A DNA stretch of 64,000 nt from Ovoidimarina sp963698645 (GCA_963698645.1 CAVORP010000005.1:51234-115233); one strand, 5' to 3'. Shown: positions 43,286-53,000, counted from the stretch's first letter. Notes: generated by a model not told the origin, from the sequence alone. Translations and numbers: made by a program.

Positions 43286-45256
43286 ATGATTGTAGAGCTT
43301 GGCCATTTCACTTTGATCCTCGCACTCGTGACCGCCTGTGTGCAGACGGTCATCCCGATGATCGGCGCCCACAAGAACTGGCGCGGCTGGATGGCCCTGG
43401 CCGAACCCGCGGCGACGGCGCAGGTCCTGCTTGTGGCGTTTTCCTTCAGTGCCCTGACCTATGCTTTCGTGACCTCGGACTTTTCGCTTCGGCTCGTGGT
43501 GCTTAACTCGCATACGCTCAAGCCGATGCTGTACAAGGTCACCGGCGTCTGGGGCAATCACGAGGGGTCGCTGCTTTTGTGGTGTCTGATCCTCGCTCTG
43601 TTCGGCGCGATGGCCGCATGGTTTGGCGGGAACCTGCCGCCGAGGCTGAAGGCGCGCGTGATTGCCGTACAGGGAGCCGTGGGGGTAGCGTTTCTTGCCT
43701 TCCTTCTGTTCACCTCAAACCCGTTCATCCGTCTGGAGGTGCCACCGTTCGACGGCCAGGATCTGAACCCGCTCTTGCAGGATCCCGGTTTGGCCTTTCA
43801 TCCCCCGTTCCTTTATCTTGGCTATGTCGGGCTTTCGATCGCGTTTTCCTTTGCGGTGGCTGCGCTGATCGAAGGGCGCGTTGACGCGGCATGGGGCCGT
43901 TGGGTGCGTCCCTGGACGCTTCTCGCATGGGTCAACCTGACCATCGGCATCGCGCTAGGATCATGGTGGGCGTATTACGAACTGGGCTGGGGCGGTTTCT
44001 GGTTCTGGGACCCGGTCGAGAACGCGTCTTTCATGCCATGGTTGCTGGCCGCGGCCCTGTTGCATTCGGCCATCGTCGTGGAAAAGCGGGAGGCGCTGAA
44101 AAGCTGGACGATCCTTCTGGCGATCCTTGCCTTCGGGTTCTCGCTCATTGGGGCATTCATCGTGCGGTCGGGGGTTCTGACCTCGGTCCACGCTTTCGCA
44201 AACGATCCCGAGCGGGGGATCTATCTTCTTGCCATCACCGGCATTTTCATGGGCGGGGCGTTGACGCTCTTCGCCGCCCGCGCATCGGCCATGACCGCCA
44301 AGGGCGTCTTCTCGCCCATCAGCCGCGAAGGCGCGCTGGTCGCCAATAACGTGCTGTTGGCGGTGAGTTGCTTCGTGGTTTTCGTCGGGACCGTCTGGCC
44401 CTTGGTGGCCGAGATGTTCTTTGACCGGAAGCTTTCCGTCGGTCCGCCCTTCTTCGATATGGCCTTTACCCCTTTCATGGTCGCCTTGGCGATCATCCTG
44501 CCGATCGGATCGGTGCTTCCGTGGAAGCGCGCCCGGATCGGGCGGGCGATGAAGCCGCTTTGGGGTGTTCTCGTGCTGGCAATAGCGGTTGGCGGGCTCG
44601 TCTGGACGCTTCAGACGGGGCGCACGATCCTTGCCCCCATTGCGGCACTTCTGGCGGTCTGGATTGTAATGGGGGCGATCGTCGAGCTTTGGCAGCGGTC
44701 GGGACGGGGCGACGGAGCGTCGCGGATGCGCCGGCTGCGCAACCTTCCGCGGGCCGACTGGGGTAAGGCGGTGGGACATATCGGGTTCGGTATCACCGTC
44801 TTTGGCGTGGCCGCATTGACCGCCTGGAAAGTCGAAGACATCCGCGTGGCGCAGAATGGCGACGTCTGGAGCGTGGGGAACTACGAGATCACGCTGGTGG
44901 ACGTGGCGCAGGTCGAAGGCCCCAACTACATCTCGACCATGGCGCAGATCGACGTTCTGGAGAATGGACGAGCACTGGGACGGCTGACCCCGGAGAAGCG
45001 GGTCTATCCGGTGGCGGGGATGCCCACGACCGAGGCCGCAATCAATACAGGCTTCACGCGTGACGTCTATGTCGTGATCGGGGATCCGCAGCAAGGTGGA
45101 GGCTGGGCCGTCCGGACGTTCATCAAACCCTTCGCGAACTGGATCTGGGCAGGGGCGATCATCATGGCGCTCGGCGGCATCTTGAGCCTGACGGACCGCC
45201 GGTTCCGGGTGGCCGCCGGCGCGAGGAACACCGCAAAGCCCGTGCCTGCGGAATGA
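43286..45256 (+). CDS. ccmF: Heme lyase CcmF/NrfE family subunit
   Basis: Membrane core of the cytochrome c heme ligation complex; with CcmH it attaches heme to CxxCH motifs in the periplasm. The 656-residue protein has about 15 membrane segments. The tryptophan-rich WWD motif is WGGFWFWDPVENASFMPWL near residues 232-250; other marks are KVTGVWGNHEGSLLLWCLI, PFDGQDLNPLLQDPGLAFHPPFLYLGYVG and the heme-ligand histidine region LLHSAIVVEKREALKSWT. The stop overlaps ccmH by ATGATG (45253-45258). Confidence 0.96.
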   Translation: MIVELGHFTLILALVTACVQTVIPMIGAHKNWRGWMALAEPAATAQVLLVAFSFSALTYAFVTSDFSLRLVVLNSHTLKPMLYKVTGVWGNHEGSLLLWCLILALFGAMAAWFGGNLPPRLKARVIAVQGAVGVAFLAFLLFTSNPFIRLEVPPFDGQDLNPLLQDPGLAFHPPFLYLGYVGLSIAFSFAVAALIEGRVDAAWGRWVRPWTLLAWVNLTIGIALGSWWAYYELGWGGFWFWDPVENASFMPWLLAAALLHSAIVVEKREALKSWTILLAILAFGFSLIGAFIVRSGVLTSVHAFANDPERGIYLLAITGIFMGGALTLFAARASAMTAKGVFSPISREGALVANNVLLAVSCFVVFVGTVWPLVAEMFFDRKLSVGPPFFDMAFTPFMVALAIILPIGSVLPWKRARIGRAMKPLWGVLVLAIAVGGLVWTLQTGRTILAPIAALLAVWIVMGAIVELWQRSGRGDGASRMRRLRNLPRADWGKAVGHIGFGITVFGVAALTAWKVEDIRVAQNGDVWSVGNYEITLVDVAQVEGPNYISTMAQIDVLENGRALGRLTPEKRVYPVAGMPTTEAAINTGFTRDVYVVIGDPQQGGGWAVRTFIKPFANWIWAGAIIMALGGILSLTDRRFRVAAGARNTAKPVPAE

Positions 45257-45702
45257 TGATACGCGCATTCCTATTGCTAATGCTCCTTGCCTGTCCTGCA
45301 TGGGCCGTCCAGCCGGACGAGGTGCTTGACGATCCGGTGCTGGAGGACCGGGCACGCGAATTGTCCAAGGGGCTGCGCTGTCTCGTGTGCCGCAACGAGT
45401 TTATCGACGAGTTGCACGCCGATCTCGCGCGGGACATGCGGATTCTGGTCCGTGAGCGCCTGGTCGAGGGGGATAGCGATGAAGAAGTCATCGGCTTCCT
45501 GGTCGAGCGATATGGCGAGTACGTCTTGCTAAATCCGACCCTGAGCGGATCGAACCTTGCGCTCTGGCTTGCCGGGCCGGTCATGGTGCTTCTGGGGGGC
45601 GGAATTGCTATCGTTTATTTGCGAGGCCGAAGCAAACCCGCCGGTCCCGCAGCGCTCTCCGATGACGAAAAGGCACGTCTATCGGAATTGATGAGAGACT
45701 GA
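45253..45702 (+). CDS. ccmH: Cytochrome c-type biogenesis protein CcmH
   Basis: Thioredoxin-like reductant of apocytochrome c. A 149-residue precursor with signal peptide MMIRAFLLLMLLACPAWA, the redox motif LRCLVCRNEFIDE (CxxC; Arg replaces the usual Gln after the second Cys), helices RDMRILVRERLVEGDSDEEVIGFLVERYGEYVLL and a C-terminal membrane anchor (LALWLAGPVMVLLGGGIAIVYLRG). Two overlapping ATGs occur at 45253 and 45256; either works with the overlap to ccmF. Confidence 0.93.
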   Translation: MMIRAFLLLMLLACPAWAVQPDEVLDDPVLEDRARELSKGLRCLVCRNEFIDELHADLARDMRILVRERLVEGDSDEEVIGFLVERYGEYVLLNPTLSGSNLALWLAGPVMVLLGGGIAIVYLRGRSKPAGPAALSDDEKARLSELMRD

Positions 45703-45772
45703 CGCGCGGTCGCCCTTTTCCAAACTGTTCAGTTCACTTATGTGTCTGATAACTGGAAAGGACGGACTCTTC

Positions 45773-46549
45773 ATGGATTATCAGACCATTCTTCTTTCGG
45801 TGGCCGACGATGTGGCGACCGTAACCCTGAACCGTCCCGACGTGATGAATGCCTTGAATGCCCAGATGCGGGCCGAGATTCTCGACGCCGTCAAGATTGC
45901 CGGACGCGAAGCCCGTGTCCTGGTGATCACCGGGGCAGGGCGCGCGTTCTGTTCCGGACAGGATCTTGGGGACAGGGCCACTGCCGCGAATATCGATCTG
46001 GAGCGCATTCTGCGCGACGAGTACGAACCGATGCTACGTGCGATCTTTGACTGCCCCATTCCCACGATCTCGGCGGTCAACGGTGCCGCTGCGGGGGCTG
46101 GTGCGAACCTCGCGCTGGCGGCAGATGTGGTGATCGCTTCGGAAAAGGCCGTTTTTCTACAGGCGTTCACGCGGATCGGGCTTCTGCCTGATGCCGGCGG
46201 CACCTATTGGCTGCCGCGACAGATCGGGTTCGCGCGAGCCATGGGCGCGGCGCTATTTGCAGAACCCGTCACGGCGCAACAGGCCTGCGACTGGGGAATG
46301 ATCTGGGAAGTGGTGGACGATGCCGGTTTCGACGCGCATTGGCGTGGGCGCGCCGCGCATCTCTCGAAGGGTCCGACAGTTGCCTATGGCGGCGTCAAGG
46401 AAGCCCTGCGCGCGAGCTTTGGCAACAGCCTCGAGGAGCAGCTTGCCCTGGAAGCGCGCCTTCAGGGCGCGGCCGGCAAGACGCGGGATTTCAAGGAAGG
46501 CGTCATCGCCTTCATCGAAAAACGCGCCGCCCATTTCGAAGGCAGGTGA
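45773..46549 (+). CDS. Enoyl-CoA hydratase/isomerase (PaaG-like)
   Basis: A 258-residue crotonase. The CoA-binding and oxyanion motif is GAGRAFCSGQDLGDRATAAN, followed by SAVNGAAAGAGANLALAADVVIAS and GLLPDAGGTYWLPRQIGFARAM. The Asp in LLPDAGGT, rather than a second Glu, fits ring-epoxyphenylacetyl-CoA isomerase (PaaG) and related isomerases. No other paa genes are near, so the assignment stays at family level. The start at MDYQTILLSVADDV (45773) has AAAGGACGG upstream. It follows ccmH by 70 bases and converges with the alternative oxidase gene. Confidence 0.88.
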   Translation: MDYQTILLSVADDVATVTLNRPDVMNALNAQMRAEILDAVKIAGREARVLVITGAGRAFCSGQDLGDRATAANIDLERILRDEYEPMLRAIFDCPIPTISAVNGAAAGAGANLALAADVVIASEKAVFLQAFTRIGLLPDAGGTYWLPRQIGFARAMGAALFAEPVTAQQACDWGMIWEVVDDAGFDAHWRGRAAHLSKGPTVAYGGVKEALRASFGNSLEEQLALEARLQGAAGKTRDFKEGVIAFIEKRAAHFEGR

Positions 46550-46587
46550 CGGGTCGGTACACAGTCCCGACCGGCATTCGGACCTTT

Positions 46588-47247
46588 CTAGATGTGCTCG
46601 CCAGCCGCGATCTTTGACGCGAAGTTGTGGTTGGTGTCGCGGTGCTCTGCCTCATCCTGCCGGATCACGATCACCACATCCCGAAGCGTCGCGTCCTCGG
46701 GTAGGTTCCAGTACTCGATCGCGAGCTGTGGTGCCGGAACATCTGGCGTGTTCCCGGCATCAATATCCGCAAGATAATGCGTATAGCTGACCACGGCCTC
46801 TTCCTCGAGGTAGCCGACAACACGATGCGCCGTCTTCGGGGCGAAGAGATAGAGGAAGAAATAGAGGTTATAGAAGATCGCCTGTGCAATCATGATCAGC
46901 CACCGCTCGGCCCGGGAAGGCTGTGCGATATGGATGAAGGTCATGAGATGCATGCGCTCGTTCTCGGCCTCGTCGATGAGTTCGCGGATCCAGCCCTGAT
47001 CGTCACGAATGTGGCGGATCGCCTTCAGGTGCTGAAGCAGGCCACCCACCATCCCCGGAACGGCAGCAACAGTCTCGAGGACAACCGCCCGATGACCATA
47101 GCGATTGGCAAAGAAGCTGTCGGCAAAGAACCGCATGAATTTGACCAGCCGAAACGCAAAGCGGTCATGCCAGTCCTGCGGCGTGTGATGGACAGGGGCG
47201 AAGCTGGCTTCGACCTGTGATGTCTTCAGACGGGATATGTCTTTCAT
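46588..47247 (-). CDS. aox: Alternative oxidase (AOX), cyanide-insensitive quinol oxidase
   Basis: A di-iron quinol oxidase that passes electrons from ubiquinol to O2 without proton pumping. The 219-residue protein has all four iron-ligand motifs in order: LET in RAVVLETVAAVPGMVGG, NERMH in DEAENERMHLMTFI, LEEEA in VGYLEEEAVVSYTHYL, and EAEHRDTNH in RQDEAEHRDTNHNF. Membrane-associated helices AERWLIMIAQAIFYNLYFFLYLFAP lie between. The start is set at MKDISRLKTSQVEASF (47247). It is monocistronic, converging with the enoyl-CoA hydratase gene; gltA ends 93 bases upstream with a hairpin between. Confidence 0.93.
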   Translation of the reverse strand: MKDISRLKTSQVEASFAPVHHTPQDWHDRFAFRLVKFMRFFADSFFANRYGHRAVVLETVAAVPGMVGGLLQHLKAIRHIRDDQGWIRELIDEAENERMHLMTFIHIAQPSRAERWLIMIAQAIFYNLYFFLYLFAPKTAHRVVGYLEEEAVVSYTHYLADIDAGNTPDVPAPQLAIEYWNLPEDATLRDVVIVIRQDEAEHRDTNHNFASKIAAGEHI

Positions 47248-47286
47248 GATCTGTCCTACTGCATTGCTTGTTGCAAAATGTAGGAC

Positions 47287-47315
47287 GCCCACGGCCGAAT
47301 TCACGGCGCGTGGGC
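47287..47315 (-). terminator. Hairpin after gltA
   Basis: GCCCACG (47287-47293) pairs with CGTGGGC (47309-47315), with additional GCCG/CGGC pairing inside. It lies 26 bases beyond the gltA stop on the minus strand, upstream of the alternative oxidase gene. The following sequence is only moderately U-rich. Confidence 0.55.
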
Positions 47316-47340
47316 ATGCATTTCGTCGCAGGCAAGACTC

Positions 47341-48636
47341 TTAGCGGTCTTCGACGTCGATGTAATTCCGCTCGGTCGCGCCGACATAGAGCTGCCTGGG
47401 GCGACCGATCTTGAGTTGCGGGTCAGCGATCATTTCTTTCCACTGGGACACCCAACCGACGGTGCGAGCAACCGCGAAAATCGGCGTGAACATGGATGTG
47501 GGGAAGCCCATGGCGTCGAGAATAATGCCGGAATAGAAGTCGACATTGGGATAAAGCTTTTTCTCAACAAAATACGGATCTTCGAGCGCGATCTTCTCAA
47601 GTTCCTTGGCCACTTGCAGGGCCGGGTTATCCTCGACCCCCAGCAATTCCAGCACTTCGTCGGCCGATTGCTTCATCACCTTCGCGCGGGGATCGAAATT
47701 CTTGTAGACCCGGTGCCCGAAGCCCATGAGGCGGAATGGATCGTCCTTGTCCTTGGCGCGCGCGATGAATTCGGGGATCCGGTCGACAGTGCCGATCTCG
47801 CGCAGCATCTCGAGACAGGCCTGGTTTGCGCCGCCATGCGCGGGGCCCCAGAGACAGGCGACGCCAGCGGCGATACAGGCAAACGGGTTCGCGCCCGATG
47901 AGGAAGCAAGACGCACCGTCGAGGTGGAAGCGTTCTGTTCGTGGTCCGCATGAAGCGTGAAGATCCGGTCCATCGCCCGCGACAGGATCGGATTCACCAC
48001 GTAATCCTCGGCCGGAACGGCAAAGCACATGCGCAGGAAGTTCGAGGCATAGTCTAGGTCGTTGCGTGGATACATGAACGGCTGGCCGATCGAATACTTG
48101 AACGCCCAGGCTGCGATCGTGGGCATCTTGGCGATCAGGCGGATCGAGGCAACCTCGCGCTGCCAGGGATCGTGAATATCGGTGCTGTCGGGATAAAAGG
48201 CGCTCATCGCGCCCACGACGCCAACCATGACGGCCATGGGATGGGCGTCCCGACGGAATCCGCGGAAGAAATTCTGCATCTGCTCATGCAGCATGGTGTG
48301 GTTCGTCACCCGGTTCTCGAAATCCTCGAGCTGCTCGGCGGATGGCAGTTCCCCGTAGAGCAACAGGTAGCAGACCTCGAGATAATGCGACTTCTCGGCC
48401 AATTGATCGATCGGGTAGCCCCGGTGCAGCAACTGCCCCACATCACCGTCGATATAGGTGATGGTCGAGTCGCAGGATGCCGTGGATGTGAAACCGGGAT
48501 CGTAGGTGAAGACCTTTCCTTGAGCATAAAGCTTTCGGATATCAATAACATCCGGTCCGGCAGTCGGCGAGAGGATCGGCAAATGCAGTTCGGTGTCGCC
48601 GAAGGTCAGTTTCGCGGTCTTCTGGGTCTCTGTCAT
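47341..48636 (-). CDS. gltA: Citrate synthase
   Basis: Condenses acetyl-CoA and oxaloacetate at the entry of the citric acid cycle. A 431-residue type II hexameric form. The catalytic residues are the His in LWGPAHGGANQACLEML, the His in MGFGHRVYKNFDPRAKV and the Asp in FYSGIILDAMGFPTSMF. The N-terminal domain with DPGFTSTASCDSTITYIDGD marks the Gram-negative long type. gltX ends 62 bases upstream on the same strand, so gltX-gltA may be one transcript. Confidence 0.97.
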   Translation of the reverse strand: MTETQKTAKLTFGDTELHLPILSPTAGPDVIDIRKLYAQGKVFTYDPGFTSTASCDSTITYIDGDVGQLLHRGYPIDQLAEKSHYLEVCYLLLYGELPSAEQLEDFENRVTNHTMLHEQMQNFFRGFRRDAHPMAVMVGVVGAMSAFYPDSTDIHDPWQREVASIRLIAKMPTIAAWAFKYSIGQPFMYPRNDLDYASNFLRMCFAVPAEDYVVNPILSRAMDRIFTLHADHEQNASTSTVRLASSSGANPFACIAAGVACLWGPAHGGANQACLEMLREIGTVDRIPEFIARAKDKDDPFRLMGFGHRVYKNFDPRAKVMKQSADEVLELLGVEDNPALQVAKELEKIALEDPYFVEKKLYPNVDFYSGIILDAMGFPTSMFTPIFAVARTVGWVSQWKEMIADPQLKIGRPRQLYVGATERNYIDVEDR

Positions 48637-48698
48637 CGTCGTCCTTCCTTGCGCACGGCGCAGGGCGACAGCCTCTGACCGTTGTAACGTCTGGCCGG

Positions 48699-50114
48699 TT
48701 AAGCCGGCTCTTGCGGAACCACATCGGACAGACGCGCGAGGGTTTCGTCACGTCCGAGGATCAGCATCATGTCGAATACGCTTGGGGAAACTGTACGACC
48801 AGCAAGAGCGGCACGCAGAGGCTGCGCGACCTGCCCGAGTTTGGCCCCGTTTGCGTCGGCCACCGTGGCCAATGCAGTCTCCAGCGTCTCTCGAGACCAG
48901 CTAGCACTTTGCAGGTGCGGCGTCAATTCCGCCAGTATACCACGGGATACATCCGTCAGGGCGGCGGCCGACTTCTCGTCTGGAACGATTGGCCGCTCTG
49001 CCAGAATAAAGTACGCCTTCTCAATGAGTTCCGCATAGGTACGGGCGCGATCCTTGAGACAGTACATGGCGTCCGAAAGGGCCTTGAGTTCCCTGTCTGA
49101 CAAGGGCGCCTTTCCTGCGGCTGCGAAATAGGCCGCGATCCCGTCCAGGACCTCTTGGTCGGTCATGGCCGCGATGTGCTGACCCGACAGGTTGGCGAGT
49201 TTCTTTGTGTCGAATTGCGCCGGTGATTTCTTGATACCCGCGATGTCGAACCACTCGCGGGCCTGTTCATCGGTGAAATATTCATCGTCGCCGTGGCTCC
49301 AACCAAGCCGCGCGAGGTAGTTGCGCATGGCGCGTGCGGGATAGCCCATTGCGGCCCACTCCTCGACACCAAGCGCGCCATGACGTTTCGAGAGTTTCTT
49401 GCCATCCTCGCCATGGATCAACGGGATATGCGCCCAGATCGGGACCTCCCAGTTCATGGCGTGATAGACCAGCATCTGGCGGGCAGCGTTGTTCAGATGA
49501 TCATCGCCCCGGATGACATGGGTGACGCCCATGTCATGATCGTCCACCACGACCGCAAGCATATAGGTCGGCGTCCCATCTGACCGCAGGACGATCATGT
49601 CATCGAGCTGATCGTTCCCGATGACGACATCGCCCTGAACAACATCGCGAATGACCGTCTGTCCCTCGAGCGGTGCCCGAACCCTGATGGCATAGGGCAG
49701 GTCGGGATGGCTTTCCGCGCCGGCGTCACGCCAAGGTGACCTGAACAGGGTCGAACGGCCCTCGGCCCGGGCGGCCTCTCGGAAGGCGGCGATCTCCTCC
49801 TGGGTCGAGAAGCATTTATAGGCCGCACCCGAGGCCAACATCGCATTGGCGACCTCGGCATGCCGGGAGGCGCGGTCTGCCTGGCTGATGGCGTCGCCAT
49901 CCCAATCGAGGCCCAGCCATTCGAGACCACGGAAGATCGCCGCCGTGGCTTCGGGAGTCGAGCGTTCGCGATCGGTATCCTCGATCCGCAGCAGGAACTT
50001 GCCACCGCGACCGCGGGCATAGAGCCAGTTGAACAGCGCGGTCCTTGCCCCGCCAATATGCAGATACCCGGTGGGTGACGGGGCAAAGCGCGTGACGATC
50101 GGACGTTCGGACAT
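48699..50114 (-). CDS. gltX: Glutamate-tRNA ligase
   Basis: Class I aminoacyl-tRNA synthetase, 471 residues. The HIGH motif is FAPSPTGYLHIGGARTALFNW near residues 8-28 and the KMSKS motif is KKLSKRHGALGVEEW near 240-255. The anticodon-binding helical domain fills the C-terminus and ends ARLSDVVPQEPA. Divergent from comEC with 78 bases between starts. Many alphaproteobacteria have two GltX-type enzymes, one acting in the tRNA-Gln indirect route; which one this is cannot be told from sequence alone. Confidence 0.95.
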   Translation of the reverse strand: MSERPIVTRFAPSPTGYLHIGGARTALFNWLYARGRGGKFLLRIEDTDRERSTPEATAAIFRGLEWLGLDWDGDAISQADRASRHAEVANAMLASGAAYKCFSTQEEIAAFREAARAEGRSTLFRSPWRDAGAESHPDLPYAIRVRAPLEGQTVIRDVVQGDVVIGNDQLDDMIVLRSDGTPTYMLAVVVDDHDMGVTHVIRGDDHLNNAARQMLVYHAMNWEVPIWAHIPLIHGEDGKKLSKRHGALGVEEWAAMGYPARAMRNYLARLGWSHGDDEYFTDEQAREWFDIAGIKKSPAQFDTKKLANLSGQHIAAMTDQEVLDGIAAYFAAAGKAPLSDRELKALSDAMYCLKDRARTYAELIEKAYFILAERPIVPDEKSAAALTDVSRGILAELTPHLQSASWSRETLETALATVADANGAKLGQVAQPLRAALAGRTVSPSVFDMMLILGRDETLARLSDVVPQEPA

Positions 50115-50192
50115 GGGCGTTGTTAACCTTTTGGAAACCAGTTCAGAGCGAGGTTGGAGGCGGTCTACTTAACCGCATGAGGGAGAACAAGG

Positions 50193-52298
50193 GTGCGTGC
50201 CGTGGCCGTCACCATGCGAGCCTTGGACGCCCAACGCGGCGCGCTGTTCCCATGGGCGCCAGTTTTCTTTGCCACGGGCATCGGTGCCTATTTTGCAATT
50301 GCTTCAGAACCGGAGCCACTGCACTGGGTCGTCTGGGCCGGGACGATCCTTATCTGTGGCGTCTGCCTCCTCCGTCTTGGGCAGCGCGCGCCCTTGCTCA
50401 TCGCCCTGTTCCTCGTCCTTTCCGGCTTTGGCGCGGCAGCACTTCGGACTCATATGGTGGCAGGTCCCGTTCTTCCGTTCCGCTATTACGGGCCGATCGA
50501 GGGCAGGGTGCTGCTGATCGACCGCTCCGCCTCGGACAAGGTCCGTTTGACGTTGGATCAGGTGACGCTTTCCGGGATGACCCCGGAAGAGACACCGCGT
50601 CGCGTGCGGGTCTCGCTGCACGGAGAACAGGGATATATCGAGCCCGTTCCCGGTCTGCGCATCGTGATGACCGGACATCTGGACGCACCCGGAGGGCCGG
50701 TCGAGCCAGGCGGTTTCGATTTTCAGCGACAGGCCTGGTTTGGATCGCTGGGCGCGGTTGGCTATACGCGCACGCCGGTTCTGAGCCTTGCTTCCGCGGA
50801 CGAGGGACGGGCGGGTCTGTTCGTGCACCGTATCCGGATGGCGATGTCCGCCGCGGTGCAAGAGACGCTTCCCGGCAGAAACGGGGCATTCGCAGCCGCG
50901 ATCACCACCGGTGACAGGTCGGGGATGGATACCGACACACTCGAGAGTTTGCGGATCTCAAACCTTGCCCATCTTCTGGCAATCTCCGGCCTGCACATGG
51001 GGCTTCTGACGGGATTCGTCTATGCCGTTTCGCGCTATGGCCTGGCGCTGATCCCCATGCTTGCGCTGCGCATTCCCACCCACAAGATCGGCGCCTGCAT
51101 CGCGCTTGTGGCAGGGGCGATCTACTTGGCGCTGTCGGGTGGAAATGTCGCCACCGAACGCGCCTATGTCATGGTCGCGGTGATGTTTCTCGCGGTGCTG
51201 TTCGACCGGCGCGCCCTGACCCTGCGCGCGGTCGCGCTGGCGGCGCTCATCGTTCTGATGCTCAGGCCCGAGGCCCTGATGGGACCAGGTTTCCAGATGT
51301 CATTCGCCGCGACCGCGGCCCTGATCGCAGTGTTTCAGGGGCTGCGCGAAACGGGTATGTGGCGGTGGCACCCGGTCCTGCGATGGGCGGCGGCGCTTGT
51401 CATTTCCTCCGCTGTGGCCGGGCTTGCCACGGCCCCCTTCGCGGCGGCGCATTTCAACCGCATCCCGCATTACGGACTTGTCGCGAACCTCCTGTCTGTT
51501 CCCGTCATGGGCGGGTTGGTGATGCCCGCGGCAGTTCTGTCGGCGGTGCTGGCGCCACTGGGACTCGACTGGATCGGGTTGCGGATCATGGAGCCTGGGA
51601 TCGCCTGGATTCTGAACGTCTCGGACAGGGTTGCGGCGTTGGAGGGGGCGGCGAGCCATGTCGTCATGCCGCAACCCTATGTCCTTCCAGTGCTGACGAT
51701 GGGCGCGCTTTTCACCATCATCTGGACCGGTCGCGCCCGATTGTGGGGCTGTGTGCCGGTTCTGTTCGCATTGTTATTCTGGTCGCAGCAGGTGCGCCCG
51801 ACGTTGCTGATCTCGGCCGATGGCGGGTTGTTGGGATTGCAGGCCGGTGAGGGGCGCGCGCTGTCAAAGCCCAAGGGTGCAGGCTTCGCCGCATCCAGTT
51901 GGCTGGAGAACGACGGGGACGGGCAGGATCAGATCGCTGCGGCGGCGCGGCCGGGGTTCACCGGTGACAAGCGGGAGAGCTATTTCGACCTCGGCACAGC
52001 CTCGGCGGCGCATTTCACGGGGCGCGGTGCGGATCTTCGGGCGAAGGCCGCCTGCGACAGCGTTTCCCTCGTGATCGTCACGGCAGAAATCGGAGACATC
52101 GACGGACCCTGCCTGATGATCGACCGCGTGCTTCTGACAATGACTGGTGCACTTGCCATCGACGTGGTGGACGATGTGCTACGGATCACGCCCGCGCAGA
52201 AGGGGGGACGTCCCTGGAACAGGCCCGCCCGCCCGAAGACGCAAACGCCGATACGGGCGGTTCAATATGTCCGGATCAGCCCGACGAGTTTGCCCTGA
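50193..52298 (+). CDS. comEC: ComEC/Rec2 family competence protein
   Basis: Inner-membrane DNA-uptake channel, 701 residues. The N-terminus has two or three membrane segments and a DUF4131-type OB region; the Competence domain follows with RISNLAHLLAISGLHMGLLTGFVYAVSRYG and GGNVATERAYVMVAVMFLAVLFDRR, then about eight membrane helices. The C-terminal ~170 residues have only the start of a metallo-beta-lactamase-like region (LLISADGGLLGLQAGEGR), without an HxHxDH motif. GTG at 50193 is preferred since GGGAG lies seven bases upstream. Its 3' end overlaps lexA tail to tail by 37 bases. The presence of ComEC and DprA-like uptake also serves gene-transfer-agent recipients in this group. Confidence 0.9.
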   Translation: MRAVAVTMRALDAQRGALFPWAPVFFATGIGAYFAIASEPEPLHWVVWAGTILICGVCLLRLGQRAPLLIALFLVLSGFGAAALRTHMVAGPVLPFRYYGPIEGRVLLIDRSASDKVRLTLDQVTLSGMTPEETPRRVRVSLHGEQGYIEPVPGLRIVMTGHLDAPGGPVEPGGFDFQRQAWFGSLGAVGYTRTPVLSLASADEGRAGLFVHRIRMAMSAAVQETLPGRNGAFAAAITTGDRSGMDTDTLESLRISNLAHLLAISGLHMGLLTGFVYAVSRYGLALIPMLALRIPTHKIGACIALVAGAIYLALSGGNVATERAYVMVAVMFLAVLFDRRALTLRAVALAALIVLMLRPEALMGPGFQMSFAATAALIAVFQGLRETGMWRWHPVLRWAAALVISSAVAGLATAPFAAAHFNRIPHYGLVANLLSVPVMGGLVMPAAVLSAVLAPLGLDWIGLRIMEPGIAWILNVSDRVAALEGAASHVVMPQPYVLPVLTMGALFTIIWTGRARLWGCVPVLFALLFWSQQVRPTLLISADGGLLGLQAGEGRALSKPKGAGFAASSWLENDGDGQDQIAAAARPGFTGDKRESYFDLGTASAAHFTGRGADLRAKAACDSVSLVIVTAEIGDIDGPCLMIDRVLLTMTGALAIDVVDDVLRITPAQKGGRPWNRPARPKTQTPIRAVQYVRISPTSLP

Positions 52299-52945
52299 AC
52301 CTTGACCTGGTCGTCGGGATAGACCCGCGTTTCATAGGCCGGGTTCGCCGCCTCGAGGGCAATGGCGGTTCCCTTGCGTCGGAACCGTTTCAGCGTCGCC
52401 TCATGGCCATCGACGAGTGCCACCACGATATCACCGTTATCCGCCGTCGAGGTTTCGCGGATGACCACCACGTCGCCATCGTTGATGCCGGCGTCGATCA
52501 TCGAGTCACCCTTGACCTCGAGCGCGTAGTGATGGCCCTGGCCCGAGAGCATGCTTCCGGGAACCGCGACGGAATGCGAGACTTCGCTGATTGCCTCGAT
52601 CGGCACGCCGGCCGCGATACGGCCCATGACGGGCAGTTCGATCGCCTGAACCTCGACCGGGATTGCGCGGGCCGGGGGATCGTTCCGATCACCCTCGATC
52701 ACGCGGGGCCTGAAACCGGGGGCTTCCATGGCTTCGGGCAGTTTCAGAATCTCGATCGCCCGGGCCCGATGCGCCAGACGTCGAATGAAGCCGCGCTCTT
52801 CAAGAGCGGTGATCAACCGGTGAATACCCGACTTCGATCGCAGGTCCAGCGCCTCCTTCATCTCGTCGAACGAGGGAGGCACACCATCGCGCGTCATGCG
52901 ACGATTGATGAAATCCAACAGTTGCAATTGTTTGCGGGTCAGCAT
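52262..52945 (-). CDS. lexA: SOS repressor LexA
   Basis: Represses DNA-damage genes and cleaves itself with RecA. The 227-residue protein has the winged helix MLTRKQLQLLDFINRRMTRDGVPPSFDEMKEALDLRSKSGIHRLI in pieces, the Ala-Gly cleavage site in GRIAAGVPIEA, the catalytic Ser in VKGDSMIDAGINDGD and the catalytic Lys in GHEATLKRFRRKG. The start at 52945 matches the family; an in-frame extension to 52987 is not conserved and lies in the leader. The promoter upstream carries three GTTC repeats (separate entry), implying autoregulation. Confidence 0.96.
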   Translation of the reverse strand: MLTRKQLQLLDFINRRMTRDGVPPSFDEMKEALDLRSKSGIHRLITALEERGFIRRLAHRARAIEILKLPEAMEAPGFRPRVIEGDRNDPPARAIPVEVQAIELPVMGRIAAGVPIEAISEVSHSVAVPGSMLSGQGHHYALEVKGDSMIDAGINDGDVVVIRETSTADNGDIVVALVDGHEATLKRFRRKGTAIALEAANPAYETRVYPDDQVKVQGKLVGLIRTY

Positions 52946-53000
52946 GGGGTCACCTGTCTCTGGACTGCGTCGCATGGGCTCTTGCACCCGTTACCCGGGC

